From Dehalococcoidia bacterium UBA2979 (GTDB lineage: Bacteria; Chloroflexota; Dehalococcoidia; UBA2979): DNA of 18,547 bases. A program made the position numbers and the translations under genes. The stretch spans positions 1-18,547 of the forward strand of contig DEAP01000002.1 of NCBI GenBank assembly GCA_002348225.1, written 5' to 3'. The notes below the pieces were generated by a model, which was not told where the DNA came from, did no database searches, and saw only the letters and a list, made by a program, of their open reading frames with translations. Positions 1 through 7,725 of this stretch are shown piece after piece. Within the stretch, counting starts at the first letter, position 1. Each line of letters begins with the position of its first letter.

Positions 1-817
1 CTGAAGCCGCTACTGATACTCCTCTTTCAAGCAGTACGCGATCGGATCCCTGCCATTGTCGGAAGGTAGGGATATTCAGAGCGACTATGAGAGCCTGTGA
101 TCTGCTGGGTTCATATATCCTGCTCTTTAATTCACCAGATTTTGCCGTCGCCTGCCAGTCGATTCGTCTCAAATTGTCCGAAGGAAGATATTCTCTAACA
201 CCGGAGACCAAAACTGGATCCTCGAAAATAGGATTTCCTCCTCGGAGATCACCAAATGGTCGACTCGAGTCGAGTCCGAGTTGTCCAATTTCGTAGACAG
301 CTGGATAGACAACAATATTGGTATTCATATGCTCGAGGACCGTCTCTCTTTGGAAGAACCCGAAGAGATCACCTGACTTGGCTACTGTGGGTCCTATTCT
401 GAAGAATCCACGCTCTTCTCCAGTTAGTGAAACGTCCCACCGTATATGTTCGTTAGGACTCAGGCTCGTGGTTCGCCTCAGAATTCGCTTTCCGGGCCCT
501 CCAGGAGATGTTTTCTTATCTGAGAACATCCCGCTCGGGAGAGTTTCCCTGATTTCGATCCATGGGGCGGGGAGATTCTTGTTGTTATGGACAGTCAGCT
601 CGATCGGAACAGATTCCCCAATGAATATTCTCGTAGACTCCAAAATCCGGGCTGCGGATACCCTTTCAAGGCTTAAGCGTGTCCAAATTCGGGCTGCAAG
701 GGACAGGCCAAAGATCAGACTGGCAATTACAACTAGTGGCATGAAATTCGCGGCTATTCCAATCGCAGTAAGTGCGATCGGAGCAGTTATCCAAGATTCT
801 GTCATCAGTAGTCGCAT
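1..817 (-). CDS. DUF58 domain protein, C-terminus cut by window edge
   Basis: I translated the minus strand from the ATG at 817-815; it stays open for 272 codons to the window edge. The start has an AGGAG Shine-Dalgarno at 824-828, six bases upstream, and lies 27 bases after the moxR stop. Residues about 8-40 are strongly hydrophobic and likely form one or two membrane segments, leaving the rest soluble. Residues about 207-221 contain REYLPSDNLRRIDW, the hallmark DUF58 motif, followed by KSGEL and a Tyr-Glu-Pro segment typical of the family. DUF58 proteins are usually encoded next to MoxR AAA+ ATPases, as here, and often carry a von Willebrand A-like fold after this point; that part is outside the window. 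The molecular role is not established: MoxR-DUF58 pairs are thought to act in folding or metal insertion of partner proteins, or in envelope stress. Plus-strand open frames over the same bases look like shadows. Confidence 0.88.
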   Translation of the reverse strand, partial: MRLLMTESWITAPIALTAIGIAANFMPLVVIASLIFGLSLAARIWTRLSLERVSAARILESTRIFIGESVPIELTVHNNKNLPAPWIEIRETLPSGMFSDKKTSPGGPGKRILRRTTSLSPNEHIRWDVSLTGEERGFFRIGPTVAKSGDLFGFFQRETVLEHMNTNIVVYPAVYEIGQLGLDSSRPFGDLRGGNPIFEDPVLVSGVREYLPSDNLRRIDWQATAKSGELKSRIYEPSRSQALIVALNIPTFRQWQGSDRVLLERGVSVAAS

Positions 818-844
818 TTGAATCTCCTGCTTAACCGAGTCTCG

Positions 845-1813
845 CTAGTCCTCCGAAACTGGCACAGGGACTTCGGACAAAATTGAGTCGATGATGTTCT
901 CTGTCTCACTGCCTCTCAGTCTGGCATTGTTTGACAGGACTAGCCTGTGCTCAAGAACAGGTTTTATTAGTTGCTTGACGTCACTAGGGTTTACGTAGTC
1001 ACGACCATATATTGCTGCTGACGCACGGGCAGCCTGAAACAGCATTAGGGATGAGCGAGGGCTGGCACCTAGTTCAAGTGATGGATGTTCCCTCGTCGCG
1101 CGAATGATATCGACTATGTAGGACCGAACCGAATGGTCAACGTTTACCAATGAGAGATTTTTTGATAACTCTGACAATTTCCCAAGACTCGTCACAGCCG
1201 ATACGTTATCGAGAGGGGATTCATTTTCAAAGCGTTCTAGAATTTGGTTTTCGCCACTTGCATCAGGATAGCCAATTTTGATTTTCATAAGAAATCTGTC
1301 GAGCTGCGCTTCAGGGAGAGGAAATGTTCCTTCTTGATCAATCGGATTTTGCGTAGCTAACACAACAAAGGGCTCAGGCAGCTGCATGGTGTTACCGTCA
1401 ACCGTCACGGTTCTTTCGCCCATAGCCTCAAGTAGAGCGCTTTGGGTCCGAGGAGTGGCTCTATTGATTTCATCAGCCAACACTATATTGCTCATGATCG
1501 GGCCAGATTTAAATTCAAATTCAGAATGTTTTTGCGAGAAAAAATTCAGTCCAATCACATCCGACGGCATTAAATCGGGCGTGAATTGAATCCTACTAAA
1601 ATCTCCGCCAATCACTTTGGCAAATGTTCTGGCCATCAAAGTTTTACCAGTCCCTGGTACGTCTTCAAGTAAGATATGGCCTTTGGAAAAGAGAGCAACT
1701 AATACGAGATGGATTGTTTCCGTCCCGCCGACGATTACCTCAGACACAGCATCGGCAATTAATCTCGCCGCAACTGATATTTCTCCATTCGTTCCACTGT
1801 GATTTTCCGACAT
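845..1813 (-). CDS. MoxR-family AAA+ ATPase
   Basis: This 322-residue protein has the full MoxR signature. Walker A is EDVPGTGKT at residues 50-58, Walker B is LADEINRA at 112-119, and sensor 1 is ATQNP at 153-157. PLPEAQLDRF at 165-174 follows, and the C-terminal lid carries GASPRSS, the sensor 2 region. The length is normal for the family. MoxR proteins are hexameric cytoplasmic ATPases used as chaperones for maturation of partner complexes; the substrate here is unknown. The gene is followed by a DUF58 gene 27 bases downstream, the usual partner, so the two are very likely one operon. The ATG at 1813 is preceded by a weak GTGGGAAA stretch rather than a strong Shine-Dalgarno. No clear promoter was found in the 146-base divergent spacer. 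Family assignment is firm; cellular role is inferred only from neighbours. Confidence 0.95.
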   Translation of the reverse strand: MSENHSGTNGEISVAARLIADAVSEVIVGGTETIHLVLVALFSKGHILLEDVPGTGKTLMARTFAKVIGGDFSRIQFTPDLMPSDVIGLNFFSQKHSEFEFKSGPIMSNIVLADEINRATPRTQSALLEAMGERTVTVDGNTMQLPEPFVVLATQNPIDQEGTFPLPEAQLDRFLMKIKIGYPDASGENQILERFENESPLDNVSAVTSLGKLSELSKNLSLVNVDHSVRSYIVDIIRATREHPSLELGASPRSSLMLFQAARASAAIYGRDYVNPSDVKQLIKPVLEHRLVLSNNARLRGSETENIIDSILSEVPVPVSED

Positions 1814-1959
1814 TGATTTCCCACTTTCACGCTTGACTGGATACGGTCCACGCTAAGCCACCTGAGTAGCATAGATGAGACTTGTATCTTGCGATATCGT
1901 ACAATTTCATATAGATGGTTGTATGTATTATCCTTAAGCTTCAATAGAGGCGGATTGCA

Positions 1960-2373
1960 TTGGATTTGACTGAATTTAAAACGGAATGGACGCAGCTGAG
2001 AGAAAAAGTTGTTGAAGCTTTGGGAGAACTTCCTGAAACTCGTCTTTCTCGTCCGGTCCCGGATAAGGATGGCTGGACTGTCCGACATTCTCTAACCTAT
2101 CTAGCCGGTCTCGACGCGCAAGTGAAGTCGATTATCTCGATTTCTGATTTATCAGCGTTTGAAAGCCGTCGCTTACGAGGCGAGGCGATGTTTGAGGCTC
2201 AGTATTTGCGACTGAGAGATCTAACACCATTCCTCTCCGAAAGCGCAGACACGGCATTATCTAGTTTGTCTGAGGGGGAAGCAACAGAGTTTCTGGAACA
2301 GGCTGATGAAGCGACGAGATTGCTATCGGAAGCCCGAGATATTCTGATAACTATTGAGGAATCGGCAGAGTAG
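1960..2373 (+). CDS. small DinB-like helical protein, function unknown
   Basis: The product is 137 residues, largely helical and acidic. The TTG start at 1960 is preceded by AGAGGCGG, about six bases upstream, which supports this start. The stretch GWTVRHSLTYLAGLD (about residues 38-52) resembles the helix-1/2 region of DinB_2 and mycothiol-dependent maleylpyruvate isomerase-like proteins, where a Trp and a His precede a Leu-rich helix. The protein contains only this single His, so the three-His metal site of active DinB-type enzymes is absent and a metal-dependent thiol transferase role is unlikely. It sits 56 bases ahead of a GltD-like oxidoreductase on the same strand and may be co-transcribed with it. 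The frame is supported by the ribosome site and by fit between neighbours. The DinB relation is tentative and rests on a short motif. Confidence 0.72.
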   Translation: MDLTEFKTEWTQLREKVVEALGELPETRLSRPVPDKDGWTVRHSLTYLAGLDAQVKSIISISDLSAFESRRLRGEAMFEAQYLRLRDLTPFLSESADTALSSLSEGEATEFLEQADEATRLLSEARDILITIEESAE

Positions 2374-2429
2374 TCTGGATATGACTTGTGTTAACGGTGA
2401 CCGCCTGATTTCGCTTAGGATCTAACAAT

Positions 2430-3911
2430 ATGAGTACTAACGAATATAATCAGCTCGGGGACAATTTGGTCCATGATAGGTTATCTATTCCTAGACAAAA
2501 AATTGAGAAACAAGATCCTTCTGACCGAGTAAATAATTTTGACGAGACATATCTCGCAATGGATATGGATTCGGCAATAGTTGAAGCTGCAAGGTGTATT
2601 GATTGCCCATCAGCTCCATGCATGGATGCGTGCCCAGTGCACAATGACATCCCTTCCGCGTTGAAGATGCTTGAAAATAATGACATCGATGGTGCTGCTT
2701 CGAAATTTAGAGAAACCTCCACCTTGCCTGAAATGTGTGGTCGACTTTGTCCACAAGAAATACTTTGTGAAGGGGCATGTGTAGTTGGCTTTGCACTACG
2801 AACGGATGGATCAAAGCATCCCCCCGTTGCGATTGGTCGACTTGAATCATTTATCACTGACGCTGAGAGGAAAAATCTAGGGAAGTTCCCAGTACCAATG
2901 ATACTGCCGTCAACCGGCCGGAGCGTGGCGATCATCGGTTCAGGTCCCGCTGGTTTGACTGTAGCTGAGGAGCTGCAAATTAGGGGCCATTCCTGCACTA
3001 TTTTTGATCGGTGGCCCGAGGCCGGGGGCGTGCTTCGTTATGGCATACCAAATTTCAAGATGAGTAAAGCTATTCTTGAGGAGAAAATACAGTCTCTGAA
3101 GGAGATGGGTGTTTCCTTCGAAACGTCAGTAGAAATCGGCTCAGATATTTCACTTGAAGACTTGAGAGAGAGCCTGGGATTTGACTGTATTTTTCTTGGA
3201 AATGGTGCAGGAATTGGTAATTTGCTAAAAACTGACGGTGAAGAGCTCGATAACGTGTATCAGGCCACTGATTTCCTCGTGCGCGGCAATCTAGAAGATT
3301 TTGAACTGCCCGAGTCACAGAGGGGGTTACCACATGTAGGAGACGACGTAGTTGTTGTCGGTGGCGGTGACACTTCGATGGATTGCGTTCGTACCGCAGT
3401 TAGGCTGGGTGCGAAGAATGTAACGTGTGTGTATCGAAGAACAGAGAATGAAATGTTGGGTCGCCAAGAAGAACGAGTGCATGCTCGAGAGGAAGGCGTT
3501 AACTTCGCATATCTCACCACACCGACAAGGTTCATAGGTGGTCCGGATGGCAAAGTCAATTCTGTTGAGCTCGTGAAGATGGAACTATCCGACCCTGATG
3601 AGAGCGGCCGGCGACGACCTATTCAGATCACAGACTCTGAATACGTGATTGATGCTTCGGCGGTTGTAATAGCGATCGGCTATAACGCGGATTCAGATAT
3701 GGGCGAGACGTCAGAAATAGAAACAGATAATTGGGGACTAATACAGGTCGATCCTAGAACCGGACAAACAAATATCCCATATATGTTTGCTGGAGGTGAT
3801 GTTGTTAATGGTGCTGATTTGGTAGTGACGGCGATTGCGGACGGGAAACGTGCCGCCACATGGGTACATCAATATCTACTCTCATTAAATTCGTCAGATT
3901 CTTCATCTTAG
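2430..3911 (+). CDS. gltD: GltD-like FAD/NAD(P)-dependent Fe-S oxidoreductase
   Basis: At 493 residues this matches the length and layout of the glutamate synthase small subunit and its relatives (NfnB, PreT, AegA-type). The N-terminal iron-sulfur region has C56, C59, C64, C68 and C103, C107, C113, C117, enough for two [4Fe-4S] clusters. The FAD-binding loop GSGPAG is at 170-175, followed by GGVLRYGIPNFK at 199-210. The NAD(P)-binding loop GGGDTS is at 311-316 and the C-terminal FAD motif AGGDVVNGAD at 455-464. Such proteins take electrons from NAD(P)H and pass them through FAD and iron-sulfur centres to a partner enzyme. No gltB, nfnA or preA partner lies in the window, so glutamate synthesis is only one option. 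The ATG at 2430 has AGGAT upstream. It precedes a CoA-transferase gene by 44 bases. Confidence 0.9.
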   Translation: MSTNEYNQLGDNLVHDRLSIPRQKIEKQDPSDRVNNFDETYLAMDMDSAIVEAARCIDCPSAPCMDACPVHNDIPSALKMLENNDIDGAASKFRETSTLPEMCGRLCPQEILCEGACVVGFALRTDGSKHPPVAIGRLESFITDAERKNLGKFPVPMILPSTGRSVAIIGSGPAGLTVAEELQIRGHSCTIFDRWPEAGGVLRYGIPNFKMSKAILEEKIQSLKEMGVSFETSVEIGSDISLEDLRESLGFDCIFLGNGAGIGNLLKTDGEELDNVYQATDFLVRGNLEDFELPESQRGLPHVGDDVVVVGGGDTSMDCVRTAVRLGAKNVTCVYRRTENEMLGRQEERVHAREEGVNFAYLTTPTRFIGGPDGKVNSVELVKMELSDPDESGRRRPIQITDSEYVIDASAVVIAIGYNADSDMGETSEIETDNWGLIQVDPRTGQTNIPYMFAGGDVVNGADLVVTAIADGKRAATWVHQYLLSLNSSDSSS

Positions 3912-3955
3912 GCTAGGCTCTGGGGATAACGTTTTAGGATTTATTGGATTTATAA

Positions 3956-5254
3956 ATGTCCGCATCTGAGACTCAAGCTTCTGGTCCACTCTCGGGAGTC
4001 CGTGTCCTTGCGTTCACACAAATTGTGGCTGGTCCATTTGCTGGTGTTGTCCTCTCTGACTTCGGGGCTGAAGTTGTGAAAGTAGAACCAACAACCGGCG
4101 AATATTATAGGAACGTGGCTGCGGTCGTGCCCGATCATGGCAAGAGATGGCAATCATTGAATCGAGGGCAGAAATCCTTGAGTGTTGATCTGCAGAGTCC
4201 CAAAGGGGCTGAGCTGATTCGAAGAATCATCAAGGGATTTGATGCAGTAGTCATCAATTTCAGGCCTGGAGTGGCTGAACGCCTGGGTATAGGTTACGAG
4301 GATCTCTCGGAAATTAATCCGCAACTTATATATTGTTCGATCACTGGGTTTGGCCCGGTGGGACCCTGGGCAAACGAGGCGGCAACAGATTATGTTGCTA
4401 CGGCATTTTCGGGACTGGTTGCAGGTGATGGGAAAACGGATGGTGACGGAGTTCCTGTGGGTATGGTTCCGTCTGTCGCTGACTATTTAACAGGCCTTGC
4501 CAGTGCCGGAGCGATCAGTGCTGCTCTTTTTTCTCGTGATAAGACTGGTTCTGGCCAAAAAATAGATGCATCTCTCTTGAACTCGTCATTATCCATTCAA
4601 GATTCCTTCGTAATGCGCGAGCCTGCGAGTGACTCGGTATATCGAGATCCCATGATGGCTAGGGTCAAGGAAGCATTTGCTGGAGGTATGCCTTACAGAG
4701 AAGTATTAGCCGATCGGATTAGATATAGGCAGCAGTCTGCAGGACTTCCACGTCTTTACTACTGTGCCTATCAGACAGCAGATGGAGCAATTATGCTCGG
4801 CTGCCTCACTCCAAAGACCCGCCATGCCGCTCGTTTGGGTCTGGACATGCAACACGAGCGCACTGATGATGCAAGCTTTGATCCTGAAGATCCTGAATAT
4901 CAGGAGCAAGTTGATGAGTGGAAGAGAGAGATAACTGAGCGTGTAAAAGAGCATGGTACTGAACACTGGTTACGCAGACTGCGAGAAGTTGGTTGTCCTG
5001 TGGCTCCGGTACAGTTCCCTGAAGAACTCTCTGATCACGAGCAAGTCAAAGCTCTCGGTGTGATGATTCCTCTCGAGCACCCTGTGACTGGCCCGCAAGA
5101 AGTCGTGGGTCCTATAGTCAACTTTTCCAAGACAAAAGCATCGGTACAGGGACCGTCTCCATTAATAGGTCAGCACACCGAACAATTGCTGCTCCATGCC
5201 GGTTTGACTCGCCAGGAAATAGACAATCTCTTGGAAGAGAATATTGTGCGCTAA
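3956..5254 (+). CDS. Family III CoA-transferase (CaiB/BaiF/Frc type)
   Basis: The 432-residue product opens with LSGVRVLAF and DFGAEVVKVEP, the N-terminal signature of family III CoA-transferases. RGQKSLSVDL at 70-79 and TGFGPVGPWAN at 130-140 also fit. Family members move CoA between carboxylic acids through an aspartyl-CoA intermediate. The best candidate for the catalytic Asp is D176, in VPSVADYLTG before a small-residue helix, by analogy with formyl-CoA transferase D169. The C-terminus ends in the usual LIGQHTEQLLLHAGL segment. Length is normal. The real substrate cannot be read from sequence; the family acts on carnitine, oxalate, succinyl and bile-acid CoA esters, among others. It is preceded closely by the GltD-like gene, probably in one transcript. 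Its TAA stop directly abuts the stop of convergent ruvB with no base between. The ATG follows TTGGAT, a weak ribosome site. Confidence 0.93.
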   Translation: MSASETQASGPLSGVRVLAFTQIVAGPFAGVVLSDFGAEVVKVEPTTGEYYRNVAAVVPDHGKRWQSLNRGQKSLSVDLQSPKGAELIRRIIKGFDAVVINFRPGVAERLGIGYEDLSEINPQLIYCSITGFGPVGPWANEAATDYVATAFSGLVAGDGKTDGDGVPVGMVPSVADYLTGLASAGAISAALFSRDKTGSGQKIDASLLNSSLSIQDSFVMREPASDSVYRDPMMARVKEAFAGGMPYREVLADRIRYRQQSAGLPRLYYCAYQTADGAIMLGCLTPKTRHAARLGLDMQHERTDDASFDPEDPEYQEQVDEWKREITERVKEHGTEHWLRRLREVGCPVAPVQFPEELSDHEQVKALGVMIPLEHPVTGPQEVVGPIVNFSKTKASVQGPSPLIGQHTEQLLLHAGLTRQEIDNLLEENIVR

Positions 5255-5303
5255 CTAGTCAGACGGATTGGACCACAGACCAGTTTGCTGTGATTGACTA
5301 GTT
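5253..5303. repeat. 9-base perfect inverted repeat at convergent gene ends
   Basis: AACTAGTCA at 5253-5261 is the exact reverse complement of TGACTAGTT at 5295-5303. Inside it, CACAG at 5274-5278 pairs with CTGTG at 5288-5292. The left arm contains the last two bases of the CoA-transferase stop and the whole ruvB stop; the right arm is in the ruvB C-terminal codons. Both convergent transcripts could fold this stem. It has only three T residues after the right arm on the plus strand and no T tract on the other side, so it is not a textbook intrinsic terminator. A role as a shared transcript end or 3' stability element is inferred. Confidence 0.5.
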
Positions 5304-6364
5304 TCGGCATGCTGAGGCGCTTCGAGTCCAATATGTGCATAACCGTAACGGGTGAGAATTCGACCGCGAGGCGTTCTCACGATCAATCCCTCTTTTAGTA
5401 AAAAAGGTTCGTATACGTCCATTATTGTGTCTGACTCTTCAGATATAGCGGCTGCGATCGTCTCTAGTCCCGCTGGGCCTCCGTCAAATCTATTTGCTAA
5501 TGCTGTGAGTAACTCGCGATCCATCCTGTCTAAACCGAGATCGTCAATTTCAAGCTGTTCCAATGCCTTCGATGCTGTTTCCTTTGTTATCTGACCATCA
5601 GATCTAACATCAGCATAGTCTCGTACTCGGCGCAGCAGCCGATTTGCCACTCGAGCGGTCCCCCTGGATCGATTTGCTATCTCAACCAGTCCGTCACGCT
5701 CGAAACTACATTTCAGTACCTTCGCGGACCGTTCAAGGATTTGAGAGAGAGCTTCGATATCGTAGAAGTCAAGGCGAAAGGTCGAGCCGAATCGATCTCG
5801 GAGAGGTTGTGAGATCATGGCATATCGTGTGGTCGCGCCAACTAAGGTGAATGGAGCAATCTTCAATCGCACGTCCCGTGCCTTTGGCCCTTTCCCTAAA
5901 ATAATGTCGACCGAGAAGTCTTCCATGGCGGGATATAATACCTCTTCCACTGCGAGTGACAGACGATGAATCTCATCTATAAATAGAATGTCACCAGGCT
6001 GAAGAGAGGTTAGAAGTGCTGCGAGATCGCCGGCTCTTTCAAGCGCTGGTCCGGAAGTGATTCTGATTGAAACACCCATTTCTGCCGCAAGTATCATTGC
6101 AAGTGTTGTTTTACCAAGTCCAGGCGGTCCGTGAAATAAGATGTGGTCCAGTGGCTCAGAACGCGCTTTGGCAGCCTCTATTGCGATAGTAAGACTGTCC
6201 TTAACTTGGTTTTGTCCGCAGTATGTTCCTAAAGAATTTGGCCGTAGTCGATTTTCAGTACCTAAGTCTTCTTCAGTGGCTTTGGGGTCTACTGTTTCTG
6301 TTCTTGAGCCTTTTCGGTTCAGATATGATGACTCAGAGTTGTCGGAATTGGGTACTTCGGTCAT
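5255..6364 (-). CDS. ruvB: Holliday junction branch migration ATPase RuvB
   Basis: RuvB is the hexameric AAA+ motor that, with RuvA, drives branch migration of Holliday junctions in recombination and repair. The 369-residue protein has RPNSLGTYCGQ at 41-51, Walker A GPPGLGKT at 79-86, Walker B IDEIH at 129-133, sensor 1 GATTR at 176-180 and PLRDRFG with the arginine finger region at 187-193. A winged-helix C-terminus contains EPFLLKEGLIVRTPRGR. Residues 1-35 are a Ser/Thr/Glu-rich extension longer than in most RuvB proteins. The assigned ATG at 6364 has no good Shine-Dalgarno, but I see no better downstream start before the conserved core. SRGTARVANRL replaces the usual SRGTPRIANRL, a mild change. 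ruvA and ruvC are not adjacent. The upstream minus-strand neighbour is a small zinc-ribbon gene 31 bases away. Confidence 0.97.
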   Translation of the reverse strand: MTEVPNSDNSESSYLNRKGSRTETVDPKATEEDLGTENRLRPNSLGTYCGQNQVKDSLTIAIEAAKARSEPLDHILFHGPPGLGKTTLAMILAAEMGVSIRITSGPALERAGDLAALLTSLQPGDILFIDEIHRLSLAVEEVLYPAMEDFSVDIILGKGPKARDVRLKIAPFTLVGATTRYAMISQPLRDRFGSTFRLDFYDIEALSQILERSAKVLKCSFERDGLVEIANRSRGTARVANRLLRRVRDYADVRSDGQITKETASKALEQLEIDDLGLDRMDRELLTALANRFDGGPAGLETIAAAISEESDTIMDVYEPFLLKEGLIVRTPRGRILTRYGYAHIGLEAPQHAETSQSQQTGLWSNPSD

Positions 6365-6395
6365 AGGATGGATTTTAGCACATGTGTTTCAATGG

Positions 6396-6740
6396 CTATT
6401 TCCATCTCGGGAGTCCTTTGAGCTCTTTTTTTAGTGTCAGTTTTAATTTACCGGTTGATTGACCCCTCTGTGCTGCGAGATCTGCAACTGCCTCACCGAT
6501 GAATTCAGCAATATTTGAAGCGGCATGACGGTATGAACCATCTGCGTAGCAGGTGGAACAGAGATTTACGACTTGTGAGCCGTCTGACTCCGTCCCATAA
6601 TCTTCGGGCCGTCTCATGTCGAAAGCGCAAGAGTCGCAACTGGCCCTCTTACGCCCAGTCTGGAAATCCTGCATGTATTCACGCGAACCACCACCGCCCT
6701 TGCGAGATACTTTTGCGGCGTCCTTTGAATTCTTAGCCAT
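6396..6740 (-). CDS. small zinc-ribbon protein, function unknown
   Basis: This 114-residue protein has C35-x2-C38 and C61-x2-C64, a four-Cys zinc-binding set. The intervening sequence, with PEDYGT and DGS before the second Cys pair and CYADGSY after it, resembles the Pfam putative zinc-ribbon family zf-ribbon (PF12674), where the pattern is a CxxC, a GTnxDGS stretch, then CxxC and an aromatic-Gly. That match is from memory, not a search. Residues 1-30 are basic and glycine-rich, and the C-terminal 40 residues form a Lys-rich amphipathic tail, which would suit nucleic acid or protein binding. The ATG at 6740 has GAGGGA about six bases upstream. It precedes ruvB by 31 bases on the same strand, so co-transcription is likely, but a role in recombination is only a guess from position. 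Confidence 0.85.
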   Translation of the reverse strand: MAKNSKDAAKVSRKGGGGSREYMQDFQTGRKRASCDSCAFDMRRPEDYGTESDGSQVVNLCSTCYADGSYRHAASNIAEFIGEAVADLAAQRGQSTGKLKLTLKKELKGLPRWK

Positions 6741-6836
6741 TTATGTCCCTCAATCGCACCCTAGTTGAATCTACAAATTACCCTGTTTCGAGTATACGCT
6801 ATGCTATTTGAGTCGGGGCGTAATGGGAATGTATAC

Positions 6837-7700
6837 GTGACTGCCATTAACAGCGTTTCGCAGCAAGCTAATCTTCGTCAATTCGATGTCGGTGTGATTG
6901 ATTCCGGTGTTGGGGGACTGGCGGTAGCTCGCGAAATACAGAATTTAGATTCCTCTATACAAATAGGATATTTTGCAGACACTGCCGTGTTTCCATATGG
7001 AGACAAGAATAGTATCCAGGTCGCCGACCGCATTGATTTTCTGGCAACGAAGTTCGTTGAGGCAGGTACTCGACTCTTAGTGATTGCCTGCAATACTGGA
7101 TCTTCAGCAGGTTTGACCTCAATCAGAAGAAAGTTCGCGCGTGCGAGTGTTCAAATAGTTGGAATGGAGCCACCTCTCAAACCGGCAGCAATCCATTCAC
7201 GTAATAAGTCTGTAGCAGTGGTGGCGACTTCGGGAACTGTCGCTGGTCAGGCGTTGACTAATTTAAGAGACCGAGTGGCTACCGACACAACTACGAAATT
7301 CATTGTTGCGAGTGGCCTCGCTAGTAGTATTGAGCGAGGTGAACTTACGGGTAAAGACCTTGATTCAGTTCTGCAGGAACTCCTCAATCTCATAAGTTCT
7401 GATGGAGTGGATAGTGTGGCACTAGGTTGTAGTCACTATAGTTTCGTATATGAGGAGATTCGTGAAGTACTTCCTGACGGAGTTAAGCTTTTCGATGCAG
7501 CCTTACCAGTGGCAAAAAGAACCTTGGAACTTTGGACCGAATCACGTAGTTCGGATAATGTGAGCAAGAGTTTTAATCCCATATCCGTTTTCGTCACTGG
7601 TGATCCAGCTGGCTTTGTTGCCTCCGTTGCTAGGCTCGAGACTGCAGGATGCATGATTCCGATGGTGTCTGTGAATCCCGTACCGCTTCCAATCAATTGA
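6837..7700 (+). CDS. murI: Glutamate racemase MurI
   Basis: MurI converts L-glutamate to D-glutamate for peptidoglycan. In numbering from the GTG at 6837 (287 residues, the usual size), VIDSGVGGL carries the conserved Asp-Ser near residue 22. ACNT gives the first catalytic Cys (C85), MEPPLKPA a conserved Glu (E111), and GCSHY the second Cys and His (C198, H200). FADTAVFPYGDKN matches the family's substrate-site segment. The residue after the second Cys is Ser rather than the common Thr, a mild change. The start is uncertain: the frame is open back to a TTG at 6765 and an ATG at 6801, neither with a good ribosome site, while the GTG has GGGAAT upstream. The gene is divergent from the zinc-ribbon gene and leads a plus-strand run into pyrF, 25 bases later. 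The partner cell-wall gene murA lies beyond the ATP synthase operon. Confidence 0.93.
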   Translation: MTAINSVSQQANLRQFDVGVIDSGVGGLAVAREIQNLDSSIQIGYFADTAVFPYGDKNSIQVADRIDFLATKFVEAGTRLLVIACNTGSSAGLTSIRRKFARASVQIVGMEPPLKPAAIHSRNKSVAVVATSGTVAGQALTNLRDRVATDTTTKFIVASGLASSIERGELTGKDLDSVLQELLNLISSDGVDSVALGCSHYSFVYEEIREVLPDGVKLFDAALPVAKRTLELWTESRSSDNVSKSFNPISVFVTGDPAGFVASVARLETAGCMIPMVSVNPVPLPIN

Positions 7701-7725
7701 TCGCTAGTGTAACGTTTGAATCAGA

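Noticed and set aside
87..821. Two plus-strand open frames (87-296 and 318-821)
   Set aside because: They lie antisense to the DUF58 frame, have no recognisable domains, and lack ribosome sites; the minus-strand frame explains the region.
1814..1959. Promoter-like -10 boxes in the moxR divergent spacer (TACAAT 1900, TATAGA 1910, TATTAT 1926)
   Set aside because: None has a reasonable -35 element at 16-18 bases; the spacer is AT-rich, so such boxes are expected by chance.
1759..2088. Minus-strand 109-codon frame across the moxR start and the divergent spacer
   Set aside because: It overlaps the moxR N-terminus in another frame and the better supported gene at 1960; its composition is not protein-like.
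6765..6836. Longer murI with TTG start at 6765
   Set aside because: No ribosome site precedes it, the added residues are not conserved in the family, and the GTG at 6837 gives normal length; kept as an alternative only.
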